The translations under genes and the position numbers were made by a program. A stretch of DNA of 64,000 nucleotides from Thiothrix eikelboomii. GTDB lineage: Bacteria; Pseudomonadota; Gammaproteobacteria; Thiotrichales; Thiotrichaceae. Below are positions 54,740 to 63,794 of the stretch, piece by piece; within the stretch, counting starts at the first letter, position 1, and each line of letters opens with the position of its first letter. The stretch covers positions 186,001 through 250,000 of the forward strand of contig NZ_FUYB01000004.1 of assembly GCF_900167255.1 (NCBI RefSeq). Direction: 5' to 3'. The notes beneath the pieces were generated by a model. It ran no database searches. It worked only from the letters and a program-made list of their open reading frames with translations, and had not been told where the DNA came from.

Positions 54740-55498
54740 TTAATGGGTCGCTCTGAGTGAGCCTAGAAAATCCCGTGCTAATTGTAAATCTTGCCAAGCA
54801 CGACGCTTTTCAGTGGGTTGGCGTAATAAATAAGCGGGATGATAAGTCACAATCACAGGGAGCTTGGTCTGCGGTAAAGTATGCACACTCCCGCGTAAAC
54901 GCCCTAACGGCGTAGTCGTTTGTAGTAAATGATGCGCCGCAATCCGTCCGACAACCAAAATTAAGGCCGGTTGAATGAGGGCAATCTGCCGTTCTAAATA
55001 GGCTCGGCAATAGGCTGCCTCTTCCGGCTTAGGATCCCGATTATTAGGCGGGCGGCATTTGAGAATATTGGCGATATAAATCTCGGTACGGGCTATTTGA
55101 ATAGCGGCGAGCATATTCGTTAAAAGTTGCCCTGATTTGCCCACAAAGGGTAGGCCTTGCCGATCTTCTTCAGCTCCGGGGGCTTCACCAATCACCATGC
55201 AACGGGCTTGTTGATTGCCTGAGCCAAAGACCGTTTGAGTACGGGTTTTGTGTAATTCACACAGTTTGCAAGCTTCAACCGCTGCTTGTAGTTCTGGCCA
55301 AGCGAGTGATGTGCAATCGACGGTGGATCTAACTACTGCAGGTCTAAGGGGAGTCACCTCCACCCCAGCAGGTTTTGTGCTAGGTGGAGGTGCTTCCTCA
55401 ATCACTGGCACAGACTCAAGCGGCTTATCCATTGCTTTGGGCCGCCATAGGGGAATCCCCATGGCTTTTAGATAACGGCTACGAGTCGTCCAGTCCAA
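54740..55498 (-). CDS. Uracil-DNA glycosylase, family 4 (Fe-S)
   Basis: Protein of 252 residues with the [4Fe-4S] Cys set Cys77, Cys80 (ACKLC), Cys148 (LKCRPP) and Cys164. Catalytic motif GEAPGAEEDRQGLPFVG at 104-120 and HPAYLLR near the C-terminus mark family 4/UDGa-type enzymes, which remove uracil from DNA. The first 60 residues are a Pro-rich extension with a short helix (DWTTRSRYLKAMGIPLW), often seen in proteobacterial members next to rimI. Six bases separate it from leuA. Confidence 0.88.
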   Translation of the reverse strand: MDWTTRSRYLKAMGIPLWRPKAMDKPLESVPVIEEAPPPSTKPAGVEVTPLRPAVVRSTVDCTSLAWPELQAAVEACKLCELHKTRTQTVFGSGNQQARCMVIGEAPGAEEDRQGLPFVGKSGQLLTNMLAAIQIARTEIYIANILKCRPPNNRDPKPEEAAYCRAYLERQIALIQPALILVVGRIAAHHLLQTTTPLGRLRGSVHTLPQTKLPVIVTYHPAYLLRQPTEKRRAWQDLQLARDFLGSLRATH

Positions 55499-55504
55499 AC
55501 TTGC

Positions 55505-57052
55505 TTATACTCCGCTGTGCTGGGGGTGAGCACGTTGTTGGCTTGAGGCCAATTTATTCAGACCATCCACATAGGCTTTGGCAGACGCGATGACAATATC
55601 CGTATCTGCACCATGCCCATGCACTAAACGTCCTGCTTGCTCTAAACGTATCGTGACTTCACCTTGCGAGTCGGTACCACTGGTAATAGCATTGACCGAG
55701 TACAATTGCAAAGCCGCCTCTTCACGAGTAATGGCTTGAATCGCTTTATACACGGCATCGACTGGACCGCCTCCACAAGCTTCAGCGCCTTGCTCTACTC
55801 CATTCACTTTTAAAGTCACAGTAGCCACGGGCGCTTCTCCAGTTTCTGAGCAAACCCGAGAAGACACTAATTCATAAGTCGCTTGCTCTTGAGCAGAACG
55901 TGACTCTAAGATCAACATCTGCAAATCTTCGTCGAAGATTTCATGTTTGCGATCAGCTAGGTCTTTAAAGCGTGAAAAGGCGGTATTGATTTCGGCTTCG
56001 GTTTTCAACTCAATGCCTAAATCCTGCAAGCGTGTGCGGAAAGCATTGCGCCCGGAGTGTTTGCCTAAGACAATTTTATTATCTGACCAACCCACATCCT
56101 GCGCCCGCATAATTTCGTAAGTTTCGCGATGCTTGAGGACACCATCTTGATGAATACCCGATTCATGTGCAAAGGCATTCGCACCCACAATGGCTTTATT
56201 CGGCTGAACAGCAAAGCCGGTCACACTGGAGACTAAGCGCGAAGTCGGCACAATTTGCGTGGTATCAATTTGGGTATCGACTGAGAACACATCATGACGA
56301 GTACGAATCGCCATCACGATTTCTTCTAAAGAGGCATTGCCAGCCCGTTCGCCTAAACCATTGATGGTACACTCAACTTGACGCGCACCTTGCATAACGG
56401 CAGCTAAAGAGTTGCCTACCGCTAGGCCTAAATCATTGTGGCAATGCACCGAGAAAACCGCTTTATCAGCATTCGGGATGGTTTGAATTAAACGCCCAAC
56501 CATATCACCAAAAACCTGTGGAATTTGATAGCCCACGGTATCAGGAATATTAATGGTAGTCGCTCCGGCAGCAATGGCGGCTTCAATCACCCGACATAAG
56601 AACTCAAATTCAGAGCGCCCCGCATCTTCACATGAGAATTCAACATTATCGGTGTAGTTGCGGGCTTTTTTCACGGCATAAACGGCTTGCTCAACGACTT
56701 GATCAGGGGTCATCCGCAATTTGTTTTGCATATGAATCGGCGAGGTCGCAATAAACGTATGGATACGTCCAGAATTCGCACCTTTTAAGGCTTCGGCTGC
56801 CCGCTCAATATCAGCATCTAAGGCTCGGGCTAGGCCACAGACAGTACTTTCTTTGATTAAACCGGCAATCGCTTTGACGGATTCAAAGTCACCGGGGCTA
56901 GCAATGGGGAAGCCTGCTTCGATCACATCGACCCGCATTTTTTCTAGCATTTTGGCAATACGAATTTTCTCGGCTTGATTCATGGACGCGCCGGGGCTTT
57001 GTTCGCCGTCACGCAAGGTCGTATCAAATATAATTAAGCGTTGTTTAGACAT
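55505..57052 (-). CDS. leuA: 2-Isopropylmalate synthase
   Basis: Protein of 515 residues. The TIM-barrel start [18 protein letters not shown] with metal-binding Asp, [17 protein letters not shown], and the flexible linker then C-terminal LeuA dimer domain (about 390-500) where leucine inhibits. It condenses acetyl-CoA with 2-ketoisovalerate. RBS GGAGATAC before ATG 57052. The length is that of E. coli type LeuA. Confidence 0.94.
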   Translation of the reverse strand: MSKQRLIIFDTTLRDGEQSPGASMNQAEKIRIAKMLEKMRVDVIEAGFPIASPGDFESVKAIAGLIKESTVCGLARALDADIERAAEALKGANSGRIHTFIATSPIHMQNKLRMTPDQVVEQAVYAVKKARNYTDNVEFSCEDAGRSEFEFLCRVIEAAIAAGATTINIPDTVGYQIPQVFGDMVGRLIQTIPNADKAVFSVHCHNDLGLAVGNSLAAVMQGARQVECTINGLGERAGNASLEEIVMAIRTRHDVFSVDTQIDTTQIVPTSRLVSSVTGFAVQPNKAIVGANAFAHESGIHQDGVLKHRETYEIMRAQDVGWSDNKIVLGKHSGRNAFRTRLQDLGIELKTEAEINTAFSRFKDLADRKHEIFDEDLQMLILESRSAQEQATYELVSSRVCSETGEAPVATVTLKVNGVEQGAEACGGGPVDAVYKAIQAITREEAALQLYSVNAITSGTDSQGEVTIRLEQAGRLVHGHGADTDIVIASAKAYVDGLNKLASSQQRAHPQHSGV

Positions 57053-57438
57053 GAGGTATCTCCAAAGAGTCTGCTAAGTGTCATCATAAAGTAAAACAGG
57101 GAGTGCGTGTTAACCTCGCCAGGTTAGTTACCTTATTCTGCCCGTAACGGCAGTCGGCATAGCAGAACAGCAGGCAGGAAGCAGCTTTGGCTAGAAAAGC
57201 CAACTGACAAAGAGTATGTCGTGCTGCAAGTATTCATCAAATCTCAAAACTTTAAATGCGTGCTCAGGAAACTACAATAAAATACCCTAAAGCTCAAGCT
57301 TTCTTAGATCTTTAGTGTATTAGAGCGTTAGCTGGATAGCTTGTTAGTTAAATAGCCTTTAGTTAGATAGATGAAACTCTGTTCATCTATCTTGATTTGT
57401 AGCTATTTGTCTAGCTAGGGAGTCACTACCCCTATGTG
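57053..57438. other. Intergenic region upstream of leuA
   Basis: The 386 bases between leuA (starts at 57052, leftwards) and the beta-propeller gene (ends at 57439) hold no credible gene. Two hairpins are present: TAACCT/AGGTTA (57111-57126) and TTGGCT/AGCCAA (57187-57203). I searched by eye for a leucine-rich leader peptide with attenuator and did not find one, so leuA regulation remains open. The rest is AT-rich. Confidence 0.45.
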
Positions 57439-58905
57439 TCAAGCTCCGCTGAGACCACCCGTATAGCCGAGGGTCAACTCGCCGGGCTGAGAAGCTTGAC
57501 GTGGCGTTCCACCAACATACAGCTCACCTTCCAGTTTGAGTTCATCCAAATTAATCCGAAAGAAAGTGCCACTATCCGAGGCAAAATTGTAGTAATACTG
57601 TTTATCTGGGCTAACCCGTGCAGTATGGGCTTGCAAAAATGCGCTTTGCTCAGGAATATCTTTGGCGACTTCGATATTTTTGATGAGCTGGTGAGTCGTC
57701 ATATCAATCACTGAAACAAACGTATCCCAATGGTTAGTAACCACGGCGATGTTTTTATCAGGGATGAAGGTCGTGTGTCCTGCACCTTTGCCGACCGCAA
57801 CGGTCGCGGTGATTTCCATATTTTCCCGATTAATCACATAGAGTTTGCCAGAATTATCACCAATATAAATCTCTTGACCATTAGGGTGTAAATCAAGGTG
57901 ATGTGCACCTTGTTGGCTTAGCTCGCCCGGGAAAAGCGTCGTGCGCGTGAGTTCAAGATTCTTACCATTCAGCTGCAACTCTCCCACTCCGGCGGGAATA
58001 CCTGCTGCAGGATTACCTTCTAAGGCAGCATAAAAAATACCAGTGGCTTTGTTTCCACTAATATCATGGATCGAAGAAGGGGCTGTCAGCGTGTCTTGAA
58101 GTTCAACCTCCCAAGAGTCTTTTACTTTATTGACCCCATATAAGGAGAGCGTATTGTTTTCACGGTCTAACAGGACAAACTGATTATCAGAAACCCAATC
58201 ACCGTGGCCTGTTGCATTCTCACCATCATAGTTATTGATGCTACCTTCAGTAACTTGATTGCGACCCCCTGCCGCCACCAGCTCATCCTTGGTGTAGTCA
58301 ATTAAGGCGAACATGGGTTTGTCTACCCCAGTCACTAAATTTAAGCCAAGCTGAGTGTTTTTTGCGCCAGTCCGGGGGTGGAAAGGGAGGTCAATCTTGT
58401 CTGCCGTGGTTTCAAAGGCTTTAGTGTCGGGGTTGCGTTCGAGAACAGTGATGTAATTACTTTCACGATTAAAGACATAGGATTTATCATCCGTCACATG
58501 ATCAGCGGAGTAGACTTTTTTCCCATCAATGGGAATATCAGGGAGGCGCTCAAAACTAGAGAGCTTCATCGGAACAATCCGGCTATTGGTTGGGTCACCA
58601 AACAGCATCAGATCACCACGCGCCGTATCCCACGCCTGAGGGTCAGTGTTTGGTTGCACTGGGGTTTTGGGTGAGGGTGGTTCGGTGGGTTTAAGTTTTG
58701 CACAAAGCTGATCAAGTAGGTTCTTGATTAGACTCAATAACAGCAACTGTATTTGCTGACCCAAGGATGTGCTGGTGCCAACGGAGGCAAAATTGTTTGA
58801 AAACCCTACGGCTTGTGTTGAAAGAGGGTTAGAGCTAGAGCCTAGATTCTGGGCTGTACGTGCTGTACCCCGAGCTTGGTGGAATGAGTTATTTATGCGC
58901 ATCAA
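57439..58905 (-). CDS. Beta-propeller (YncE/NHL-like) protein without signal peptide
   Basis: Protein of 488 residues. The first 90 residues are Ser/Gln/Asn-rich with an amphipathic stretch (QIQLLLLSLIKNLLDQLCAK) and no standard signal peptide. Residues about 95-475 show repeated four-stranded blades: SYVFNRESNYITVLERNPDT, FVLLDRENNTLSLYGVN, EIYIGDNSGKLYVINRENME, FVSVIDMTTHQLIKNIEVAK, as in YncE-like seven-bladed propellers. The YncE group is usually exported and can bind cofactors or partner proteins. Function unknown. The N-terminus could be a non-classical secretion or anchoring part. Confidence 0.6.
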   Translation of the reverse strand: MMRINNSFHQARGTARTAQNLGSSSNPLSTQAVGFSNNFASVGTSTSLGQQIQLLLLSLIKNLLDQLCAKLKPTEPPSPKTPVQPNTDPQAWDTARGDLMLFGDPTNSRIVPMKLSSFERLPDIPIDGKKVYSADHVTDDKSYVFNRESNYITVLERNPDTKAFETTADKIDLPFHPRTGAKNTQLGLNLVTGVDKPMFALIDYTKDELVAAGGRNQVTEGSINNYDGENATGHGDWVSDNQFVLLDRENNTLSLYGVNKVKDSWEVELQDTLTAPSSIHDISGNKATGIFYAALEGNPAAGIPAGVGELQLNGKNLELTRTTLFPGELSQQGAHHLDLHPNGQEIYIGDNSGKLYVINRENMEITATVAVGKGAGHTTFIPDKNIAVVTNHWDTFVSVIDMTTHQLIKNIEVAKDIPEQSAFLQAHTARVSPDKQYYYNFASDSGTFFRINLDELKLEGELYVGGTPRQASQPGELTLGYTGGLSGA

Positions 58906-59013
58906 TGTTCTCTCCTGATAAGTATAACGTCCTAATAAATCGCAGGGGAAACAATGAACTAGCGGCTTGGAATCTACATGTCAAGACCGACAAACTGAAG
59001 CAGTTTCAGGATC

Positions 59014-59047
59014 GAAGGAGGATCTTAGTGATTGAGATCCTCGCTTC
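59014..59047 (-). terminator. Hairpin downstream of pssA
   Basis: GAGGATCT (59018-59025) pairs with AGATCCTC (59035-59042), extended by GAAG/CTTC with one bulged G. It lies just past the pssA stop at 59058. The T run expected on the minus strand is poor. Confidence 0.5.
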
Positions 59048-59057
59048 AATTTTAAGA

Positions 59058-59930
59058 CTAAGATGAGCTAGGTGAGCTAGGTGAGCTAGGGGGTGGGGTA
59101 GTTGGATGTTCTTTCTTGCGCCGTTGCAGACGTCGATAACGACGTACTACCCAAATTAGTGGTCCTGACAATGAATAAATCACAAACACGGTGAATAAAA
59201 CTTTGGGAGGATCAATCGTCGTGAGTGCGAAGATCAGTAAAACCGCAATCATGACCACAAAGGGGACTTTATTGCGTAGATCAAATTCCTTGAAGCTGTA
59301 ATAACTGACATTACTGACCATCAACAGGCCTGCGGTCAGGGTCATTAATAAGGCGGGGAATTGCAGATTATTCCCCGAATAGTGCATGTCATTGAATACC
59401 CAAACCATCCCGGCCATTAAAGCCGCTGCAGTGGGGCTAGGCAAGCCAGTAAAATACCGCTTATCACTCTTACCAATATGTGTATTAAAGCGGGCTAATC
59501 GCAAAGCTGCACAAGCCACATACACAAAAGCCGCTAGCCAGCCGACTTTGCCCCAACCCGTCCCCATTTCGCCAAAATGAACCAATGACCACTGATACAT
59601 GGTTAGACCGGGCGCGACGCCAAAGGAAATCAAATCGGCCATACTGTCATATTCAGCCCCAAAAGCTGTCTGAGTATTTGTCAGGCGTGCCACCCGACCA
59701 TCTAAGCCATCCAAAACCATAGAAATAAAAATGGCAATCGCCGCCACTTCAAAACGATCTTGCATTGCGGCCACAATGGCATAAAAACCACTAAACATCG
59801 CGGCCGTGGTGAAAAGATTGGGCAATAAATAAATCCCACGACTACGCGGACGCCCCGTGGCTTGAGGGTTTTCAGGGCTAGCAGCCTGCTGTTCTGATTC
59901 CATTGAATAATTTCCTAGTGATTTTGTCAT
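59058..59930 (-). CDS. pssA: CDP-diacylglycerol-serine O-phosphatidyltransferase
   Basis: Protein of 290 residues in the CDP-alcohol phosphatidyltransferase family with motif DGLDGRVARL, then GAEYDSMADL (the DGX2ARX8GX3DX3D pattern) near residue 75-100, and about eight membrane segments. It makes phosphatidylserine, the precursor of phosphatidylethanolamine, in the inner membrane. The size and multi-span form are those of the integral type II enzyme rather than E. coli PssA. The C-terminus is a Pro/Ser tail encoded by short DNA repeats. ATG 59930. Confidence 0.88.
   Translation of the reverse strand: MTKSLGNYSMESEQQAASPENPQATGRPRSRGIYLLPNLFTTAAMFSGFYAIVAAMQDRFEVAAIAIFISMVLDGLDGRVARLTNTQTAFGAEYDSMADLISFGVAPGLTMYQWSLVHFGEMGTGWGKVGWLAAFVYVACAALRLARFNTHIGKSDKRYFTGLPSPTAAALMAGMVWVFNDMHYSGNNLQFPALLMTLTAGLLMVSNVSYYSFKEFDLRNKVPFVVMIAVLLIFALTTIDPPKVLFTVFVIYSLSGPLIWVVRRYRRLQRRKKEHPTTPPPSSPSSPSSS
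59064..59090. repeat. Three tandem copies of TGAGCTAGG in the pssA tail
   Basis: Three exact 9-base units encode the repeated Pro-Ser-Ser at the C-terminus of the enzyme. As the unit is nine bases, copy changes keep the frame and only alter tail length. Confidence 0.85.
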
Positions 59931-60062
59931 TATGATGATGCTAAGTAGAATAGCATTATGACAAGCCGTAGCTTAGAGGGTCAATTGTCAGTCTAGGTAC
60001 TGAGTATAGCGCATCAGCAAGCTAACAAGCCGCTCATTTAGCAACTTGTTAACTTGATTAAG

Positions 60063-60080
60063 GCTTAAAATATTTTAAGC
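60063..60080. terminator. AT-rich perfect palindrome downstream of the acidic helical gene
   Basis: GCTTAAAATATTTTAAGC is perfectly self-complementary. It lies about 40 bases after the end of the minus-strand gene at 60121 and 130 bases before the pssA start, so a terminator or protein-binding site is possible. Confidence 0.4.
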
Positions 60081-60120
60081 GGTTGAGCTGAAGCTTAATT
60101 CGGCTTAGGCTTAATTCGAC

Positions 60121-61017
60121 TTAATTTAGGGCTAAGCCTAAATGCTTGGCCAAATCATGGATTAAGGTATCCGCTCCTGATAGTTGTTTTTGGAGGATTA
60201 AACCTTCTTCCATGTGGGCTACTAAGTTTTCAATCGCATTGATGTGCTTAATACGTAATTCTAAAATTTCCACACCGGTTTTAATTGGCGTCATTAATTG
60301 GGCGGCACGGTGAGTGTCTTGCTGAATGGCTTCGTTAACTTGGCTAATTGAGCGCATTAAGTTTTCACAACTATCCGCTTGAATCAATCTGCGGCCTAAA
60401 TCCAAACCTTCATGATTATCAGTGAGTTCATGCCCTAAAGCATTGAGTTGCCGCATGTGATTACGTAATTCAGCAATGGCTTCACGTTCTGCACTGATCA
60501 GGGTTTGATTCGCGGCGAGTTTTTGTTGCAAATCCGTATAAGCGGCAACCACAGGTTCAAGACCCGCATGATCTAGGGATTTAAGTGCAGCGGAATAGGT
60601 CGACTCATGGCTAGCGGGCTCCATCGTTTCAGTTGCTTGCTCTGTAATTGTAGTCAAGGATTGGCCTGCTGGTTCTGGTGCTACGGTGGTTTGCATGGCT
60701 TCAGCCGTAGACTCGGGTTCTGCAAAAGAGGGGCTTAGTTCAGTAGGCGTGGTCGCCTCAGTGGTTGCTTCAGCTGTGTGGGTTGGCGCAGTCTCTGTTT
60801 CAGTGCTGGTGAAGATCGCATCAACAACGTCTTCTGTTTTGTTAAGATCGGTTGCTTCTAAAAAATGATCGCGTTGATAGGTCGGTTCAGTTCTGTTGGG
60901 TGGGTTTAAACCTAGCTCAGCAAACAGTGCGTCATGCGCACTCAACTTAGGTGCTAATTCCGATGTTGCTGGGTTATCCGTATCAGTTAAGATGGAAAAT
61001 GGATTATTCTCTGGCAT
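60121..61017 (-). CDS. Acidic helical protein of unknown function
   Basis: Protein of 298 residues. The first 70 are acidic and of low hydrophobicity, residues about 70-140 are Thr/Glu/Ala-rich (ETAPTHTAEATTEATTPTEL), and residues about 140-298 are predicted helical with heptad-like patterns (QQKLAANQTLISAEREAIAE; VEILELRIKHINAIENLVAH), i.e. coiled coil. No signal peptide or membrane segment. I do not recognise it. The helical end plus disordered start resembles phasins or envelope-linked scaffolds in a general way only. Start ATG 61017. Confidence 0.5.
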   Translation of the reverse strand: MPENNPFSILTDTDNPATSELAPKLSAHDALFAELGLNPPNRTEPTYQRDHFLEATDLNKTEDVVDAIFTSTETETAPTHTAEATTEATTPTELSPSFAEPESTAEAMQTTVAPEPAGQSLTTITEQATETMEPASHESTYSAALKSLDHAGLEPVVAAYTDLQQKLAANQTLISAEREAIAELRNHMRQLNALGHELTDNHEGLDLGRRLIQADSCENLMRSISQVNEAIQQDTHRAAQLMTPIKTGVEILELRIKHINAIENLVAHMEEGLILQKQLSGADTLIHDLAKHLGLALN

Positions 61018-61102
61018 AGTGGTTCATTCTTTTTAATTATTAAAAGCTTTATTGAACGAGTTATGTTAATTGAACTTGTTCAATTCAGTGCTTAAACAGC
61101 TT

Positions 61103-61133
61103 GAGTCAAAACAGTTATCTTCAGTTTTGACTC
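61103..61133 (-). terminator. Hairpin downstream of the DsrE-like gene
   Basis: GAGTCAAAAC (61103-61112) pairs perfectly with GTTTTGACTC (61124-61133), some 50 bases past the minus-strand stop at 61181. Confidence 0.6.
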
Positions 61134-61180
61134 TAAAAGATTAGCGGCGTGCGGTCAAATCCAAGGAGATAGTTGGTCGT

Positions 61181-61684
61181 TTACGGTTTAAGTAATTGAT
61201 AGCCTTGTGCTTCAAGGCGACCCACCTCAGCTACCCCTGATGGGATCACGTCTTCAGCTTTAGCCTCATATAAATCAGCCATTTTAATTTTGCGGCCCAC
61301 TAAAGTGTTGTAGCAAATTTGGAATTTCACACCTTTGGCTTTAAGTTCAGTGAGTTGCAACGGCAGCTTAGCATCATTGTCTAGTTCAACATCTTTAGCG
61401 ACTTTTAATAGGCCTAGACCATCACCGTTCATAACGACTACGGCCTCAGTCTTTTTGCCAGTGCTCTCTAATGCTTTAATATAATTATTAACATTAGCAA
61501 GGATACCGAGATACTTTTTCTGATCACCTTCGGTGGATACATGCACCACAACTTTTTCAGCACCTGCATAATAGTCAGCAGGTACTTTAGGTGCGGGAAC
61601 GCCGGGGTCAAATTCTTCAGCTAATACGTTGGAAACAGCAAAGGGCAGCGTTAAGGCTAAGCATAAAGCTATTTTTTTCAACAT
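61181..61684 (-). CDS. Exported DsrE/DsrF-like family protein
   Basis: Protein of 167 residues from ATG 61684 with GGAGGAG upstream; a longer frame to 61741 is not needed. Signal peptide residues 1-22 (cleaved at VLA-EE). The remainder has the DsrE-like fold: KVVVHVSTEGDQKKYLGILA, NVNNYIKALE, AVVVMNGDGLGLLK, and the Cys124-containing strand GVKFQICYNTL. DsrE-type proteins carry sulfur in sulfur oxidisers, and exported relatives exist with unknown partners. A role in sulfur handling is plausible for this organism but not shown. Confidence 0.75.
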   Translation of the reverse strand: MLKKIALCLALTLPFAVSNVLAEEFDPGVPAPKVPADYYAGAEKVVVHVSTEGDQKKYLGILANVNNYIKALESTGKKTEAVVVMNGDGLGLLKVAKDVELDNDAKLPLQLTELKAKGVKFQICYNTLVGRKIKMADLYEAKAEDVIPSGVAEVGRLEAQGYQLLKP

Positions 61685-61817
61685 GTTGATCTCCTCCAAT
61701 CCATAAAAGAACCCGTAGTAAATAGACCTACTCAGGATCACACTAACCTATTGAGTTTAAGCTGGAAATATCTCTTTAAACCAAGACCCTCAGTCAAAGC
61801 CAGCTGAAGTGATCTGC

Positions 61818-63200
61818 TTAAACGCGCCGCCAAGTGGTCAAGCCAGCTTGGTCTTCTAGTAAGATACCTTGAGCTTTTAATTCATCGCGGATGCGATCCG
61901 ATTCCGCCCAGTTTTTCTGGGTACGCGCCAGCAGGCGCTGTTGAATTAAAGCTTCAATCGCCGCATCTGCTAAGCCTTCAATCCCTGAACCTTTGAACCA
62001 GCTTTCAGCCTCCCGCTCTAGTAGACCTAGAATACCCGCTAGCTTTTTTAATAAGGCCGCCGTTTCAGCAGCCGCAAGGTCATTTTGCTCCCGGCGGAAG
62101 CGGTTAATATCGCGGGCTAATTCAAACAGAATGGCAATGGCTTCTGGGGTATTGAAATCATCATCTAAGACAGCCCGAAAACGTTGCTCGGCCTCGCTAT
62201 TCACAGGAGCTTCAGCGTTTGGCAAATCACGCAGGGCAGTATATAAACGTGTTAAGGCAGCTCGTGCGTTATCTAAAGGTTCATGGCTGTAATTTAAGGG
62301 GCTGCGATAATGGCTATTCAAAATGAAATAGCGAATTTCTTCCGCCTTATAGACTTGCAGTACATCGCGAATGGTGAAGAAATTATTCAGGGATTTCGAC
62401 ATTTTCTCGTCGTTAATCTGAATAAAGCCATTATGCATCCAGTAGTTCACATATTGATGTCCATTGCAGGCTTCACTTTGGGCGATTTCATTTTCATGGT
62501 GGGGGAATTTCAAATCATGCCCGCCCCCATGAATATCAAATTGTGTGCCTAACAAGCTGCTAGACATCGCTGAACATTCAATATGCCAACCCGGTCGACC
62601 TAAACCCCAAGGCGAATCCCAAGCAGGCTCACCGGCTTTAGCGGCTTTCCAGAGTACAAAATCCAGTGGATCGTGTTTGGCTTCATCAATCGCAATCCGT
62701 TCACCCGCCCGTAAATCTTCTAAGCGGCGGCCTGAAAGTTTGCCGTAGCCTTCAAATTTTGAAACATCATAATACACATCACGATTACTCCCGACATAAG
62801 CATAACCTTGTTCAATCAGAGTGCTAATCATGGCGAGCATGGCCGGAATATTGTCGGTGGCACGAGGCTCATGGGTCGGTGACAGAACACCTAAGGCCTG
62901 TTCATCCTCATGCATGGCCTGAATAAAGCGGGCTGTGAGTGCGGTAAAAGGCTCAGCGTTTTCATTGGCGCGCTTAATGATTTTGTCATCAATATCCGTG
63001 ATATTGCGCACATAAGTGACTTCATAGCCCGCTGCTTTTAGATAACGATAGACCATATCAAACACCACCATGACGCGGGCATGACCTAAGTGGCAATAGT
63101 CATAGACCGTCATTCCGCAAACATACATGCGGATCTTGTTCGCCTCTAAAGGAATAAAGTCTTGTTTACGATTGTGCAGGCTATTGTAAATTTTTAGCAT
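61818..63200 (-). CDS. cysS: Cysteinyl-tRNA synthetase
   Basis: Protein of 460 residues, class I synthetase. HIGH motif as HLGH in [12 protein letters not shown] near residue 37, Zn-binding Cys and His in [26 protein letters not shown] and [12 protein letters not shown], and KMSKS in [12 protein letters not shown]. It charges tRNA-Cys. Full length with the usual C-terminal anticodon-binding helices. Confidence 0.96.
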   Translation of the reverse strand: MLKIYNSLHNRKQDFIPLEANKIRMYVCGMTVYDYCHLGHARVMVVFDMVYRYLKAAGYEVTYVRNITDIDDKIIKRANENAEPFTALTARFIQAMHEDEQALGVLSPTHEPRATDNIPAMLAMISTLIEQGYAYVGSNRDVYYDVSKFEGYGKLSGRRLEDLRAGERIAIDEAKHDPLDFVLWKAAKAGEPAWDSPWGLGRPGWHIECSAMSSSLLGTQFDIHGGGHDLKFPHHENEIAQSEACNGHQYVNYWMHNGFIQINDEKMSKSLNNFFTIRDVLQVYKAEEIRYFILNSHYRSPLNYSHEPLDNARAALTRLYTALRDLPNAEAPVNSEAEQRFRAVLDDDFNTPEAIAILFELARDINRFRREQNDLAAAETAALLKKLAGILGLLEREAESWFKGSGIEGLADAAIEALIQQRLLARTQKNWAESDRIRDELKAQGILLEDQAGLTTWRRV

Positions 63201-63263
63201 AAGAGTTATGAGAGTACGAGTATCAAGCAGAGTAGTTTCAAAATGAGTCGAAGCTAAGCGACA

Positions 63264-63680
63264 TTAGTCGATCAGTTTACTTAAAATGGTGGCACCATGA
63301 CTTAAGGTTTTCAAGACCGGACAGCGATCGGCAATGTCCAATAAACGCTGGCGTTGTTCCTCATCTAACTCGCCGACGAGTTTAATATCACGCTCAAATA
63401 CGCTTTCTTTATTACCATCACGGCTATGGCGTAAGGTAATCACGGCATCTTGCAAGGGCCACTGTTTCCGCTCGGCATACATGCGAATGGTCATCGCAGT
63501 GCAAGCACCTAAGGCCGCTTTTAAATAAACATAGGGTGTTGGACCTAAATCGGTACCGCCTAAGGGGATGGGTTCGTCAGCGATGAGCTGATGATGACCT
63601 GCTTTAATATCACAGACATATCCATCGCTAGAGCGCAAATTGACCGTGACAGTATGCGGATCCTTGGCCTTCGTATTCAT
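63264..63680 (-). CDS. OsmC/Ohr family protein
   Basis: Protein of 138 residues with a first Cys in [20 protein letters not shown] and a second in [12 protein letters not shown], the two redox Cys of the OsmC family. [20 protein letters not shown] is typical of the YhfA/OsmC-like branch. OsmC proteins reduce organic peroxides, but this short branch is not biochemically fixed. It is divergent from the lipoprotein gene at 63795. Confidence 0.82.
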   Translation of the reverse strand: MNTKAKDPHTVTVNLRSSDGYVCDIKAGHHQLIADEPIPLGGTDLGPTPYVYLKAALGACTAMTIRMYAERKQWPLQDAVITLRHSRDGNKESVFERDIKLVGELDEEQRQRLLDIADRCPVLKTLSHGATILSKLID

Positions 63681-63794
63681 AGCATCATCCCTCTAAAGCG
63701 GTTAGTTTATAGCTGGTTTGACTTGCATGGTAGCGGAAAGGTGTTTGTCCTGCTAGGGTTAGCACCAGTACAACCGTGTATTCTGGGCTGAATC

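Noticed and set aside
57053-57438. Leucine attenuator before leuA
   Set aside because: Two hairpins exist, but no short leader with a run of leucine codons could be found.
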